NCBI GenBank assembly: GCA_028641055.1 | Contig: CM054061.1 | Coordinates: 112,290,019 to 112,354,018, forward strand | Origin: Alopecurus myosuroides | Lineage: Eukaryota > Streptophyta > Magnoliopsida > Poales > Poaceae | Direction: 5' to 3' | DNA length: 64,000 bases | Shown here: piece after piece, positions 20,937 to 30,661 of the stretch | Position numbering within the stretch: the stretch's first letter is position 1 | Layout of the letters: each line of letters begins with the position of its first letter | The notes under the pieces: model-generated | Databases searched by the model: none | Seen by the model: only the letters and a program-made list of their open reading frames with translations | Told to the model about the DNA's origin: nothing | Program-made: the position numbers and the translations under genes

Positions 20937-22541
20937 TTACTTGTCGACAAGCTCAGAAGTGAAGATCATGTAGCTCTCATGGTGCTCTTGATACTGGTTG
21001 GAGACTCCGCCCCCATTGTTGCCGTTGTTGTTGCCCTGATAGTTGTTGTTGTTGCCTCTGTTGTTGTTGCGGTTGTAGTTGTTGTTGTTGTTGCGATAGC
21101 CCTCATTGTTGAAGTGGCGGTTGGCTCCTAAAGCCACTTGGTTCACATTTTCCCTTCTCGGAAACACTGGCGGTCGAGCTGCGGGTGCGCGAGTAGGCTG
21201 CACATTGGCATTGGCCGCTGGCAACGGAGGAGGATGAGGCAAGCCATCACTCTTGATCGCATCCCACCACTCACACTGCCGAGTAGTGTGGTTTGCAGGC
21301 CTTGAGGGATGATGAGTGTGAAAGCTGCATGGACCATCCTTCATGTCATCGAAGACAAACTTCTTCGGCTGCTCGGAGTTACCGCTACCCGACTGAGAAG
21401 CGCGGAAAGGTTTCTTGTTGCCTTGGCCCTGGTTCTGGTTCTGCCCGTAGGCTCCAGCAGGTTTCTGCCTTTGGCCACCCCCGGCTGCAACAGTCACTGC
21501 ATTCACCTCTTCAGGGTCATACCGAGTATCTATTCGGCGCTTGTTGCGGAACTCGCTGCGCTTGCTGTTGCTGAAGTTTCTTCTCGGCTCAGAGGAGTCC
21601 ATCAGTGACTGAGTAGGATCACCGAGTGCGTACTGATCCGCAATCTTGATGGTCTCCGCCAGAGTGTTCGGCATCTCCCTCTGCAACCTATGCCACAACA
21701 TACTGCCATGTCTGCATCCCTGCGCAATCCAAGTAATGGCATGTGCTTCATTCACACCTTCACAGATGTTCCTCAATGTGCTCCACCGAGTAAGGTACTC
21801 GCGGTCCGTCTCATCTTCTCGTTGCCTGCAAGCGGACAACTGCTGTGGCCTATTCGGCCTCTTGTATGTGCTCGTGAAGTTGCTGATGAAGGCATCCGAG
21901 AAGTCCAGCCAGCAATTGATGTTGTTCTTGGGCAAGTTGTTGAGCCAAGTGCGAGCTGGACCCTCTAGCATCTGAGGTACATACCGAACCGCCCATCTCC
22001 GGTTTCCGTTCGCGATATGGACCGCGGTGACATAGTCATTGAGCCAATCTTCTGGTTTGGTGCTGCCGTTGTAGCTCTTGGTGCCCCTTGCAAACTGGAA
22101 ATCCTTCATGGAAGGCTCGTTCATGATGCGCGGGCCAAAGCACTCCGGGCCCGGAGGACCCGTGCTCTCAAGCCGCGCCGACAAGCTGATCCGGTCCAGC
22201 TGATGCCTCGCATCTTCAGGCGCCAACATGCGCTCGCCAACACGATCATGGACATCATAGCCAGCCATCTCCATGGCCGAATAGCCATCATCATATCTGT
22301 CCACCTGCACAGCTGCAGGCTGCTCCACCGGGTTGGCGACTGGTGCCACAGCGCGCGGCTGCTGCCTCTGCCGAGTAGGCTGAGCTGCGGGTTGCCGAGA
22401 AGGTCCTGGGCACTCTCCATCTCGGGCCTGGCTTTGAGCTTTTTGGGCTTGAAAGCCTGCTCGTGCAGCGTTGTGTTCTTGATCGAGCTGCTGCTGCACA
22501 GCGGGCTGTTTCGTGGCAGCAGCCGGATCGTACACCTGCAT
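20937..22541 (-). CDS. Tat-B gag
   Basis: 534 residues from the ATG at 22541. The core has the plant retrotransposon gag signature (YNGSTKPEDWLNDYVTAV, ARTWLNNLP, FTSTYKRP, REDETDREYLTRWSTL). A Cys/His finger follows (CSFHTHHPSRPANHTTRQC), the C-H-H-C type usual in Tat gag rather than a retroviral knuckle. The C-terminus is an Asn/Gly-rich low-complexity tail encoded by GTT/GTA-type repeats on the plus strand (about 20990-21110). It ends at an in-frame TAA. The upstream leader is in the same frame across a TAG at 22575-22577. Confidence 0.85.
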   Translation of the reverse strand: MQVYDPAAATKQPAVQQQLDQEHNAARAGFQAQKAQSQARDGECPGPSRQPAAQPTRQRQQPRAVAPVANPVEQPAAVQVDRYDDGYSAMEMAGYDVHDRVGERMLAPEDARHQLDRISLSARLESTGPPGPECFGPRIMNEPSMKDFQFARGTKSYNGSTKPEDWLNDYVTAVHIANGNRRWAVRYVPQMLEGPARTWLNNLPKNNINCWLDFSDAFISNFTSTYKRPNRPQQLSACRQREDETDREYLTRWSTLRNICEGVNEAHAITWIAQGCRHGSMLWHRLQREMPNTLAETIKIADQYALGDPTQSLMDSSEPRRNFSNSKRSEFRNKRRIDTRYDPEEVNAVTVAAGGGQRQKPAGAYGQNQNQGQGNKKPFRASQSGSGNSEQPKKFVFDDMKDGPCSFHTHHPSRPANHTTRQCEWWDAIKSDGLPHPPPLPAANANVQPTRAPAARPPVFPRRENVNQVALGANRHFNNEGYRNNNNNYNRNNNRGNNNNYQGNNNGNNGGGVSNQYQEHHESYMIFTSELVDK

Positions 22542-22574
22542 TTGCCTACTTCTGCCAGAACGCCCGCTGCGGCT

Positions 22575-23423
22575 CTACTCGCGGCTGGGATGCGGAGATG
22601 AGGCCTGATCGTTAGATCTAGCCGCGTGCGAGTGCACCACCTGAGAAGCTCCGGCACCAGGGTTGGCTTTTCGGAACTCCTCGTTCTTCCTAGCAGCTTC
22701 CAACACCAACTCGTTGAGCCTCTCCTGCTGCCTGACGCGTGCATCGCCGTCGAGACGAGGCAACTCGGCGGCCACGACCTCTGCAGCTCTAAGTGTCTTG
22801 GCGGGCGTGCTGTATCTGGGCCTGGTGGAGGTGTTTGCGGTGGCGGACTGAGCAGGAACCTCTGCAACCGTTGCCATCTCGGCACCCAAGTTACGCCGGG
22901 TAGCGCCTACTCTGCTAGCCCTCCTAGTGACTGGCGTGAAGCCGTGAGCCTTGTTGTACTCAATCTGGTCTAGACTCAGCTCAAGCCTGATCTTTTCCAA
23001 CTCCGCCTGCTCGACGAGCAGCTCCTGGCGTTGCCGCTCGATCTGCTCCCTCATGCTCATGAGCTCGAGGTCGGTGGGAGGCGGCACGTCAACCCGCGCA
23101 GCAGATGCAGGGATAGCCGGAGTGGTGGAGGGAGGAAGATTGCAGCTCCTCTCATAAGGCCTGTGGGTTCTGCCACCAGCAAGATCTTCGACGACCACCG
23201 CGGCGCCAGCTGCAGCAGCAGCAGCTGCGCTGGCATCTGCCGCCAAGCCAGTCACCATCACCTCAGCGCAGTTCGCAGAACGGCATGCAGGCCTTCCGCG
23301 AGCAGCGATCACCGCAGGAGGATCCTCCGCGTCATGCACCAGCTCGGGGTACGCGCGGTTGACAACGGTGGCGACGTAGACGAGGTGAGAGCCGAAGGAG
23401 ATCACCGAGCTGCCCTCAGGCAT
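22575..23423 (-). CDS. Tat-B leader / gag N-terminal extension
   Basis: The first ATG downstream of the PBS in the gag frame is at 23423. The product has an N-terminal part (GSSVISFGSHLVYVATVV) resembling the leader of Tat-A, then an Ala-rich stretch, then a Glu/Gln/Leu-rich helix likely to form a coiled coil (MREQIERQRQELLVEQAELE). It stops at TAG 22575-22577, 12 codons before the gag ATG. The product has no recognised enzyme domain. Confidence 0.6.
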   Translation of the reverse strand: MPEGSSVISFGSHLVYVATVVNRAYPELVHDAEDPPAVIAARGRPACRSANCAEVMVTGLAADASAAAAAAAGAAVVVEDLAGGRTHRPYERSCNLPPSTTPAIPASAARVDVPPPTDLELMSMREQIERQRQELLVEQAELEKIRLELSLDQIEYNKAHGFTPVTRRASRVGATRRNLGAEMATVAEVPAQSATANTSTRPRYSTPAKTLRAAEVVAAELPRLDGDARVRQQERLNELVLEAARKNEEFRKANPGAGASQVVHSHAARSNDQASSPHPSRE

Positions 23424-23558
23424 GGCCCTGCCGCCGAAATCGCCGGCGTTGTCGGTGACGAAGTCGAAGGAGCCGAATCTGTGGACAAGGCCACAGACTA
23501 CGCGCTCCGCTGAAGAAGATCCCGTCCGAACAGAAACTCCAACCAGCGCCGCTGGTTG

Positions 23559-23577
23559 CCCCACGGTGGGCGCCAAC
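23559..23577 (-). other. Primer-binding site of Tat-B
   Basis: GTTGGCGCCCACCGTGGGG on the minus strand, directly adjoining the 5' LTR and identical to the Tat-A PBS. Confidence 0.85.
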
Positions 23578-24473
23578 TGTCGTGGTGGTGTCACGGCAGA
23601 TGCCATAGGATGGCTAAAGATGTGGGGACGAAGGACGCTGGAGGTGCTCGGGGAGGGATCACGCGACGAGTAGCCGCGTGAGGTAAGAACAGAACAATGC
23701 AAACAACACGATCTACCCAGGTTCAGGGCCCTCGTGAGGAGGTAAAACCCCTACTCCTGCCTTTCTTTGTGTATTCTGGTGTCTCACCGAGTAGCCACAG
23801 TACAATGTTCTTACTACCGAGTAGCCACTCTTCTCTCTAAATGATGAACTAGGTCAAGACTTTAGGGTTTCCTCCTGTTCTAGCATGCGATCTAGGTCAC
23901 GATGTGTTCGATCCTCACGCAGGAGGCGGTGGGGCACCTTATATACCTGGTACCCAGCCGGATACGTCCAAATACGGACAAGTGTCGACATAGTGTGCAC
24001 ATTGTCCTTCTTCCGAGTTCCCGCTGACAGCTTTGGTTCCTAATCTTGGCTGCATCCAGAAAGTCGTTGGGCAAAACCAAGGGGACAGACTGGTATCACT
24101 GTGCCAAACACACAGTAGGGCCCCCTTATCCTGCGACCGCCTGCTTCGATGCTGTCACTGTCAGACAGGCCGGTCCCAGATGAACAGTAGTTTGAATAGT
24201 GCCAAGTACGGACCCAGGATACGCGGGATCCTGTGTCAGAACGGCTCCTTTGACTTCTGGCCCGAGTAGGTTCCCGCCAATTTTACTCGGGCCAACTCTT
24301 CTACTCGAATGGACAGAACTTGATTGGTATCTCCTTCTGGTCATCTTGAAGTGAGACCGAGTAGCAGTCGACCGGGTAGCAAGTACCGGGTAGGCGGCTA
24401 CTCGACCAAACTTCTCTTCTGACAGTTGCCTTTATCACTTGCCTTTACCCTACTCGGGGGTAACCCCCCGACA
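23578..24473 (-). repeat. 5' LTR of Tat-B
   Basis: 896 bp with TGTCG/CGACA ends. On the minus strand it precedes PBS and gag-pol. TATA box at 23939-23946. Confidence 0.95.
23939..23946 (-). promoter_or_regulatory. TATA box of Tat-B gag-pol
   Basis: GTATATAA on the minus strand, about 360 bp upstream of the PBS. Confidence 0.55.
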
Positions 24474-24478
24474 CAAAC
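24474..24478. repeat. Target site duplication of Tat-B, right copy
   Basis: CAAAC, identical to 9301-9305. Confidence 0.9.
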
Positions 24479-25124
24479 TTTATTCAACCCTTTATTTCAT
24501 ACTTGCTCTGTTACAACTTTCCAAATAAAAGGTTCAAATAAAACTCCCATTTGTTTCCATAAAAAAAAAATCTCAACTATTTATTTGTTCTTTAATAATC
24601 CACTTAATCCAATTTGCATTTCAAATTCAAATCAACTCACAAACAGCACCCAATTTCAAATTATGAAAATTATCAAAACAATTCTAATCATTTGTTCTAA
24701 TTAAACATAAGGTTCACCCTATTAAAAATCTTGTTTCAATAATAATCACTTAATATTCAAATTCATTCAAATTTTGAACCAATTTGCAAACAACAAATTA
24801 TTTTGAACTTTTTGAAAATCAAAGCTTGGCAAGTGATTGCTATTGACCTAATTAACTCACACCATTTTTTCCCTAATTTTTCCTAGCCCTAAAACTTATC
24901 TTTTTCTTCCATTTCTATTTCTGCAAAAAAAATAACAAAACAATTAATAAAAAGGAAAACGCTTGCCAGAGCGGGGAGCCCGCGCGGCCCAGCCCAAGTT
25001 ACCTTCTCCACGGCCCGTACCGGTTCGATCCTCCTCCTTCTTCTTCTAACAGTACGGCAAGCCATCGGGCGGTGCCACGACGGCAGCAGTACCGCGCCGA
25101 CGGGCAACAGCGCCCTACCCCCTC

Positions 25125-25132
25125 TATATAGC
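25125..25132 (+). promoter_or_regulatory. TATA box of the chromovirus LTR
   Basis: TATATAGC in a GC-rich surround, followed by a C/T-rich leader. This is the likely pol II start region of the LTR. Confidence 0.6.
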
Positions 25133-25302
25133 CACCCTAGGCCCCGCGCCGCTACCCTAACCCTAGGCTACCCTATCCCCCTCGCTCCGCCTCCGTCTCC
25201 TCTCTCTCCCCGGCGCAATTCCCTCTCTGAATCTCACCTCTGCACCCACCGGAGCTCCACTCTCTGAAACCTCCATGCTCGCCGCCGTTGGGCTGAGTCC
25301 CC

Positions 25303-28268
25303 ATGCTGGGTAGCCACGGGAACGAGATCGCCGCGGTACCAGCTACGACCCCGACCCCTTCGTTGAGCTCGAGCAGTCCTGGATCCACGCCGCCGTCCAC
25401 GAACTCGTTGCTGTCGCCGCCGTCGAGCTGCCCCGAGCCTCTGCTCGACTACACCGGAGGTGACCACCGTGCACTCCTTCCTCCTCTCTGCCACGCTTTT
25501 ACGCGCACATCACCACAGCACCAGCACACGCAAGCACAACGACAGCAGCAACGGTGATCGCCGCTGGCCACCGCTCTGTTACTGTCAATGTTCAGAAACG
25601 TTCGTTCGTCAGTTAAAAATTCAAAAACGCGAAACTGAATCATAACCACACTGCGCAGCGTATACTGACAAGATCGATTCGCTTACCGCACTCGTTGCAG
25701 TGCAGTGCGCGCGAGCGAGAGGGCCAAGGTTCGAGTCCCCCCTCCTGCGGAATAAATCCAACGTTTTTGCGCAGCGCACTGACAGGGTGGCCCCCCCTGT
25801 CAGCTGCTGTGTGCGCACAGCGTGCCACCGTGGCCCAGGGGCCCCCTGTCAGTGGCTTGGGCTAGCCACTGCAGGGTAGGTTTTGTTTCTGCGCAGTTTC
25901 TTTTCATTTTAAGTCCTTGCTAAATTACAGAATGGTCCCTAATACTAAAATGCAAATAACTTTCATTTTACAAAGCCAAATAATAAAAATAAAATATGTA
26001 CACTGCCCCAAATTAAATTATCTATCTATTTAAACCAATTGTTTTCTGTTTTGAACATTTTAAATGCATGCCAAATTTAAATCCAAACAAATCATTTTCA
26101 AATTGTTTAAATCCATAACTAATTCATACTTAATCCAAATAACATAAATAAAATATGTTTTCCATGCCATTTTGAACCATATTTACAAATATAAATTTTG
26201 TTTCATGTTTTGAATAATTAAAATTGCTTAAATAATTTAAACCATGTTTAAATCATTTAAATTTGCTAAAATCATAAATTGCTCAAATTAAATTATTTTT
26301 GAACATATAAAATATGTTTTCAAACCAGAAAAGTATAACCTTTTCAAATATAAACTTGGTTTAATGTTTTGAACAAATAAAATTCAGATAATATCCACAC
26401 TTGAATTAAATTCAATTAAAACTTGTTTAATCTTGTTAATTCATAAGTAAATCATTCTATTTCCTTTTTCAATAAATGAAACATGCAATCCACCTAAAAT
26501 TTTGTGCTCTATTCAAATATTAACTTTGTTATCTGTTTTGAGCAATTAAACTTGATGAAAACAACCAATGCTTGTGTAACATCATTAAGAAGCCAAAATT
26601 CTTAACTTGTTAAATAAAATTCCACACTTGGTAAATTTCATTCTACTTGCATCTAATGTTGTTACCTTATTGTTTTCATCATGCATGCATCATGTTAAAC
26701 AACTAACACATGTTAATTAAGTGTAGATCATTTGTTTCAACCTTAACTCATGGGCATCCATATGCAATCCAACTTGCATATGGGTCCATTTAAACTTGTT
26801 ATCTTGTCAATTAGTTTATTTTGATGCATCCATTAATTGCCATGCATCATCCCATGATTGTGCATTATATTCTGTTATTGATTGTCGTCTCTTTCGATTG
26901 TGTGTTTGCTTCTTCTCGCTTTAGACGACGACGTTGAGACAGACGAGACTTACGACACCCCTTCTGAGGATTTAGCTCAGTACCAGGCTACTGGGTTTGC
27001 AGGCAAGTTATCACTCACATGAACCATTGAGTTCCTTTCCACACTGGTTACCGATACTATCCATTGTCTACTTTTGCTAGCCCTATGTATCGTTGCTTGT
27101 TCTCCGAACCTATCACATGATATCCTGAACCCTGATATTGCCTCACCTCCACACCTATAACCCTTGCTTGTTGCCTTAGTCCTACTAGCATGCTTAGGGT
27201 TGCTTGTGCTCGAGTTTGTTGTCGGTTACTTCTTTTACCTTACTTATTTATGTTCTGTGGGCTCGGGTTAAATCAATCAACCTGTTAATGCTATGAATAA
27301 TAATAACATGCTGATAAGGCACCGGCAGGAGGCCCTGCGTGGTTTTGAGGCCTGCTAGTGTCGACCCTAATTAGGAAAAGGGTCTTGTCTACTGATCCAT
27401 GATGAGCGCACTAACCGCATGTGGGAAGCGTGTATGGGCGCCCCCCTCAATTTGACTCGATTCGCATCTCGTCCAAATCGCCTCATTTAGTTCGGGTTTT
27501 CCATTTGCCGCATGCATGTTTTTGCGAGCCCAGCGCAGGGTGGAACTTTCGTAGTCGGCATATAGGGAGACACGTTCTTAGAGTGCTATGAAGGTCCCTT
27601 TTCTTCGGGGCTCGATTAGCCGTGCGCTCAAGGTGCTTTGGGCTTGATGCGAAGAAGAGTTGGGTTGTGTTGAGTGCCCCGCTTGGTGGAATGGCCGTTC
27701 CATCTGGCGGGTTATTCTTACGTGTACGGCTAAATTGGTGCATCCCTGCAGGGTTAAATCTTCTCGAGAAGCCGTGTTTTCCGCGGTTATGGTTGACTTG
27801 GTGAAAGTACTGGCTAACAAGTACTCAGAACAACTTACACCTAACTAATGCTAATCTTGACTAGTAATAGTATTATTGACACAATAACCTGAACCACCAT
27901 TAATCCAACTGTGTGAGTTATCCTTGGGTTGCTTCCTTAGTAGGGGGTAACATTGGATGGGTTTTTTTGAAGTTATCTTTCAGTTGGTTACTATACGCGA
28001 TCTTATCTTCTTTCTGTTAGCCGGAAGTTGTAGTATGTATCTGTAGTTGGTTAGAGAAGCCCGCTGCAGCTTTTATATCACCTATTCTTCCGTTGAACCC
28101 AAAGCATCCGTGCTTGTGTTGACTGGTAACTCTTTGGTGAAGTGTGAGTCGTGCTTGCCAGTACTTGGTTGTACTGACCCCTTTGGGGCTGTGGTTTACG
28201 CAGACTACGATTTCGAGGATCCCCTTGGAGGCTACTACGTGCAGTACGACGAGACTGCAGACGAGTAG
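25303..28268 (+). CDS. Putative three-exon small acidic ORF inside the chromovirus LTR
   Basis: Exons 25303-25459, 26925-27002 and 28204-28268 add up to exactly 300 nt, or 99 codons plus TAG. Intron 1 has GT/AG ends (GAG|GTGACC ... TTTAG). Intron 2 has a GC donor (GCAG|GCAAGT) and an AG acceptor (TTTACGCAG). Both introns are phase 1 and both joins rebuild a GAC codon. The first exon gives a Ser/Pro-rich peptide; the others give an acidic, Tyr-rich tail (DYDFEDPLGGYY). A short upstream ORF starts at 25274. The exons lie 170 bp to 3 kb downstream of the TATA box. I do not recognise the protein. It could be a real accessory product or the spliced leader of a longer transcript. Confidence 0.4.
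25686..25746 (+). other. tRNA-like module in the chromovirus LTR
   Basis: An A-box-like stretch (ACCGCACTCGTTGCAGTG) is followed about 35 bp later by a perfect B box (GGTTCGAGTCC, 25728-25738). It is too degenerate for a functional tRNA but has the order and spacing of an internal pol III promoter. It lies in intron 1 of the proposed LTR ORF. Confidence 0.5.
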
Positions 28269-28741
28269 ATAGCGGACCCGGGCAGGATCCGAGACTACGT
28301 GGATGGGCTTCGTCTTCTTTTCTTTCTCGGCCTCTTAGGCCAATTTGGATTTGTCTGTACTCAGACCTTTTGAATGCTTCCGCTGTGATGCAATGATGCT
28401 ATGTTGGGACATGTGTCCTCTGGATGATTGTATTTGCTATTCTCTGCCCTAGTGAGGGCCAGTTGCAACTTATTTCACTCTTTTGTGTCTTAGGGATATG
28501 TTGTGGTATCATTCCGTTTAACGCCGTTGACGTACCATGTGTGAATGGTTGAAGTACGTCAATGGTAGTATCTTGATCTCTATGGGATAGTTTACATCGA
28601 TGATGGAGAAGCAGAGTTTGGTTGTCGCACATAAGTGCTGGCCTACTCGTAAGAGGATGCGGGAGCAGTTAGGCCCCGTAATCCAAGCATCTGCTATCCA
28701 GTTCGGCCCGGTGAGTATCCCCTAGAAGTCAGGGTGCGACA

Positions 28742-29128
28742 GCTACTTTGAAGTTCCGTGTCATCCAGGAAAAAATTCTCGTGAGTTCTTTTCACGAGGT
28801 CTTGGTCGCGATGAACGCTGCGTTCTATCCGCTGGAAAGGGGTCCTGAAGACTGGAGCCATCTCCTCAGGCTGTTTGGGCAAGAGGGAGAGATTCGCGAG
28901 TGTGTGCGCAATCAGATGACTTGCGGCGCGGTGGTGGCTCTCTCCTTTGTCCGGATATGGCATCCTGAGATAAATTTTAACTCCGTAGCTAGGCTTCCAG
29001 ATGGTCCAATCGATGATATTTCGCCGTACTATGATGTTGTTCGTCCTGCAGCGGAGAAAATCATTCGACTAACCTCTGAGGAAGTAGATAGAGTGTTGGC
29101 GACTGAGAATGCTCAGCGCCATGATTGA
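28742..29128 (+). pseudogene. Antisense gene of Tat-C, 3' fragment (copy 1)
   Basis: An open frame of about 126 residues starting within the sequence cut by the chromovirus LTR. It codes for the C-terminal domain of the antisense protein (FGQEGEIRECVRNQMTCGAV, IWHPEINFNSVARLPDG). It keeps the full reading frame to TGA. It has no start or promoter of its own. Confidence 0.6.
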
Positions 29129-29537
29129 TTGTTGGATGTGCACATCATGTGATGCTGTATAGTTTGTAAAACTGTTGTAAGGTGTGTAACCCTGTATGTA
29201 TAAATTTTCCTGTGATGCTAAGTTGTAGGCGTAGCCCCCGTGTGTTTATGGGGTGTTTACATGTAACTATTTAGCATGTAAGGATGAATAAGCTTCGAGT
29301 AAATATGGTTGAGAAACCATGTATTTTATTGCGATGACTGAGAAGTCATGTATTCGAGCTACAAGAGTGGCCAGTATAGCCTTTTTGTTGTGAGAACAAG
29401 TAAATCCAGGGATAAAATTTGCGGAGGTGTGCGATATTCCAAGGATTGGAATAGATTCCTCCAGTCGATGGATTCTTCATCCTGTAGTCTCCGCCTGGGA
29501 TGACTTCGTGTATGATGAAGGGTCCTTTCCATGGTGG
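28742..29537. repeat. Tandemly duplicated block of Tat-C, copy 1
   Basis: 796 bp that match 29866-30661 without length change, with roughly 14 differences by eye. It covers the end of the antisense gene, the spacer and the last codons of integrase. It starts exactly where the chromovirus LTR ends. Confidence 0.85.
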
Positions 29538-30252
29538 ATCGGGTCCAGGAGGGTGAGCGCAAGCTGAAAGCTTTGCGCGGGGTAGCCGATGTGGCGAAGT
29601 CCAAGCAGAAACTGGCGACTGAACGCGAACAGTTTCTGATGGATGAATTAGCTTATGTCGCTAGGGACTTGCTGTGTAAGTAATACAGCCCCCGTGTATT
29701 CTTGTTTTGTTTCCTTCTCTGATCATGCATGTTTGCTCTTCAGTTGTTAAGCCGGATGATAGGGAGGAAAAACAGTGGGTAGAAAACCACATTCTTCAAG
29801 AAGCTGGCAGCTCAAAGCCTCATGCGAATAATTTTTGGTCTGATCGCAGTCGAGGCTTTGTGCTGGCTACTTTGAAGTTCCGTGTCATCCAGGAAAAAAT
29901 TCTCGTGAGTTCTTTTCACGAGGTCTTGGTCGCGATGAACGCTGCGTTCTATCCGCTGGAAAGGGCTCCTGAAGACTGGAGCCATCTCCTCAGGCTGTTT
30001 GGGCAAAAGGGCGAGATTCGCGAGTGTGTGCGCAATCAGATGACTTGCGGCGCGGTGGTGGCTCTCTCCTTTGTCCGGATATGGCATCCCGAGATAAATT
30101 TTAACTCCGTAGCTAGGCTTCCAGATGGTCCAATCGATGATATTTCGCCGTACTATGATGTTGTTCGTCCTGCAGCGGAGAAAATCATTTGACTAACCTC
30201 TGAGGAAGTAGATAGAGTGTTGGCGACTGAGAATGCTCAGCGCCATGATTGA
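29538..30252 (+). pseudogene. Antisense gene of Tat-C, two exons (copy 2)
   Basis: A coiled-coil exon to 29675 (GT donor, GTAAGT) and a terminal exon from 29744 (CTCTTCAG acceptor). The terminal exon repeats the copy-1 sequence but has a TGA near 30190 where copy 1 reads CGA, a C-to-T change. The natural stop is at 30250-30252. The gene converges on integrase, as in Tat-A and Tat-B. Confidence 0.6.
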
Positions 30253-30661
30253 TTGTTGGATGTGCACATCCTGTGATGCTGTATAGTTTGTAAAACTGTT
30301 GTAAGGTGTGTAACCCTGTATGTATAAATTTTCCTGTGATGCTTAGTTGTAGGCGTAGCCCCCGTGTGTTTATGGGGTGTGTACATGTAACTATTTAGCA
30401 TGTAAGGATGAATAAGCTTCGAGTAAATATGGTTGAGAAACCATGTATTTTATTGCGATGACTAAGAAGTCATGTATTCGAGCTACAAGAGTGGCCAGTA
30501 TAGCCTTATTGCTGTGAGAACAAGTAAATCTAGGGATAAAATTTGCGGAGGTGTGCGATATTCCAAGGATTGGAATAGATTCCTCCAGTCGATGGATTCT
30601 TCATCCTGTAGGCTCCGCCTGGGATGACTTCGTGTACGATGAAGGGTCCTTTCCATGGTGG
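29866..30661. repeat. Tandemly duplicated block of Tat-C, copy 2
   Basis: See copy 1. The unit repeat length is about 1.12 kb (29541-30661 plus the missing left part of copy 1). The GCTAC at 29866-29870 is the uninterrupted form of the site at which the chromovirus sits in copy 1. Confidence 0.8.

Larger units (their letters stand above)
9306..24473 (-). mobile_element. Complete Tat-lineage Ty3/Gypsy retrotransposon (Tat-B)
   Basis: 15,168 bp bounded by two 896-bp LTRs with perfect TGTCG/CGACA ends and flanked by CAAAC duplications. The minus strand carries PBS, leader, gag, protease, RT, RNase H, archaeal-type RNase H, integrase and PPT. The plus strand carries a multi-exon antisense gene between integrase and the 3' LTR. 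Comparing the LTRs by eye gives about 8 substitutions and no indel, near 0.9 percent. With the commonly used grass LTR rate of 1.3e-8 per site per year that is roughly 0.3-0.4 million years. Gag-pol is one frame broken by three stops. Confidence 0.95.
6259..28741 (+). mobile_element. Tekay/Del-type chromovirus, 3' half, interrupted by Tat-B
   Basis: The plus strand carries RT, RNase H, integrase and a chromodomain-like end, followed by a PPT and a long LTR beginning TGTAACATCCC. Integrase downstream of RT/RNase H makes it Gypsy; the chromodomain and the long TGTAACA LTR suggest Tekay/Del. The 5' LTR, gag and protease are not in the window, presumably left of Tat-A. The 3' LTR is split by Tat-B (9306-24473). 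After the LTR end at 28741, sequence of Tat-C begins with GCTAC, the presumed target duplication. Confidence 0.85.
24479..28741 (+). repeat. Chromovirus 3' LTR, second part
   Basis: It continues the LTR interrupted at 9305 and ends GGGTGCGACA at 28741; the total LTR is about 4,405 bp. The first part is AT-rich. A TATA box lies near 25125, a GC-rich transcribed leader at about 25140-25560, a tRNA-like module at 25686-25746, AT-rich DNA to about 26900, and a more mixed 3' part. The segment around 27317-27480 is clearly related to 49161-49280 in the 4345-bp LTRs further right. Confidence 0.85.

Noticed and set aside
22017..23513. Plus-strand ORFs opposite Tat-B gag and leader
   Set aside because: They are shadows of the GC-rich minus-strand coding sequence.
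25686..25746. Functional tRNA gene
   Set aside because: Only A-box-like and B-box motifs are present. No acceptor stem or anticodon arm could be paired, so it is called tRNA-like only. The same applies to 47461, 52283 and 42470.
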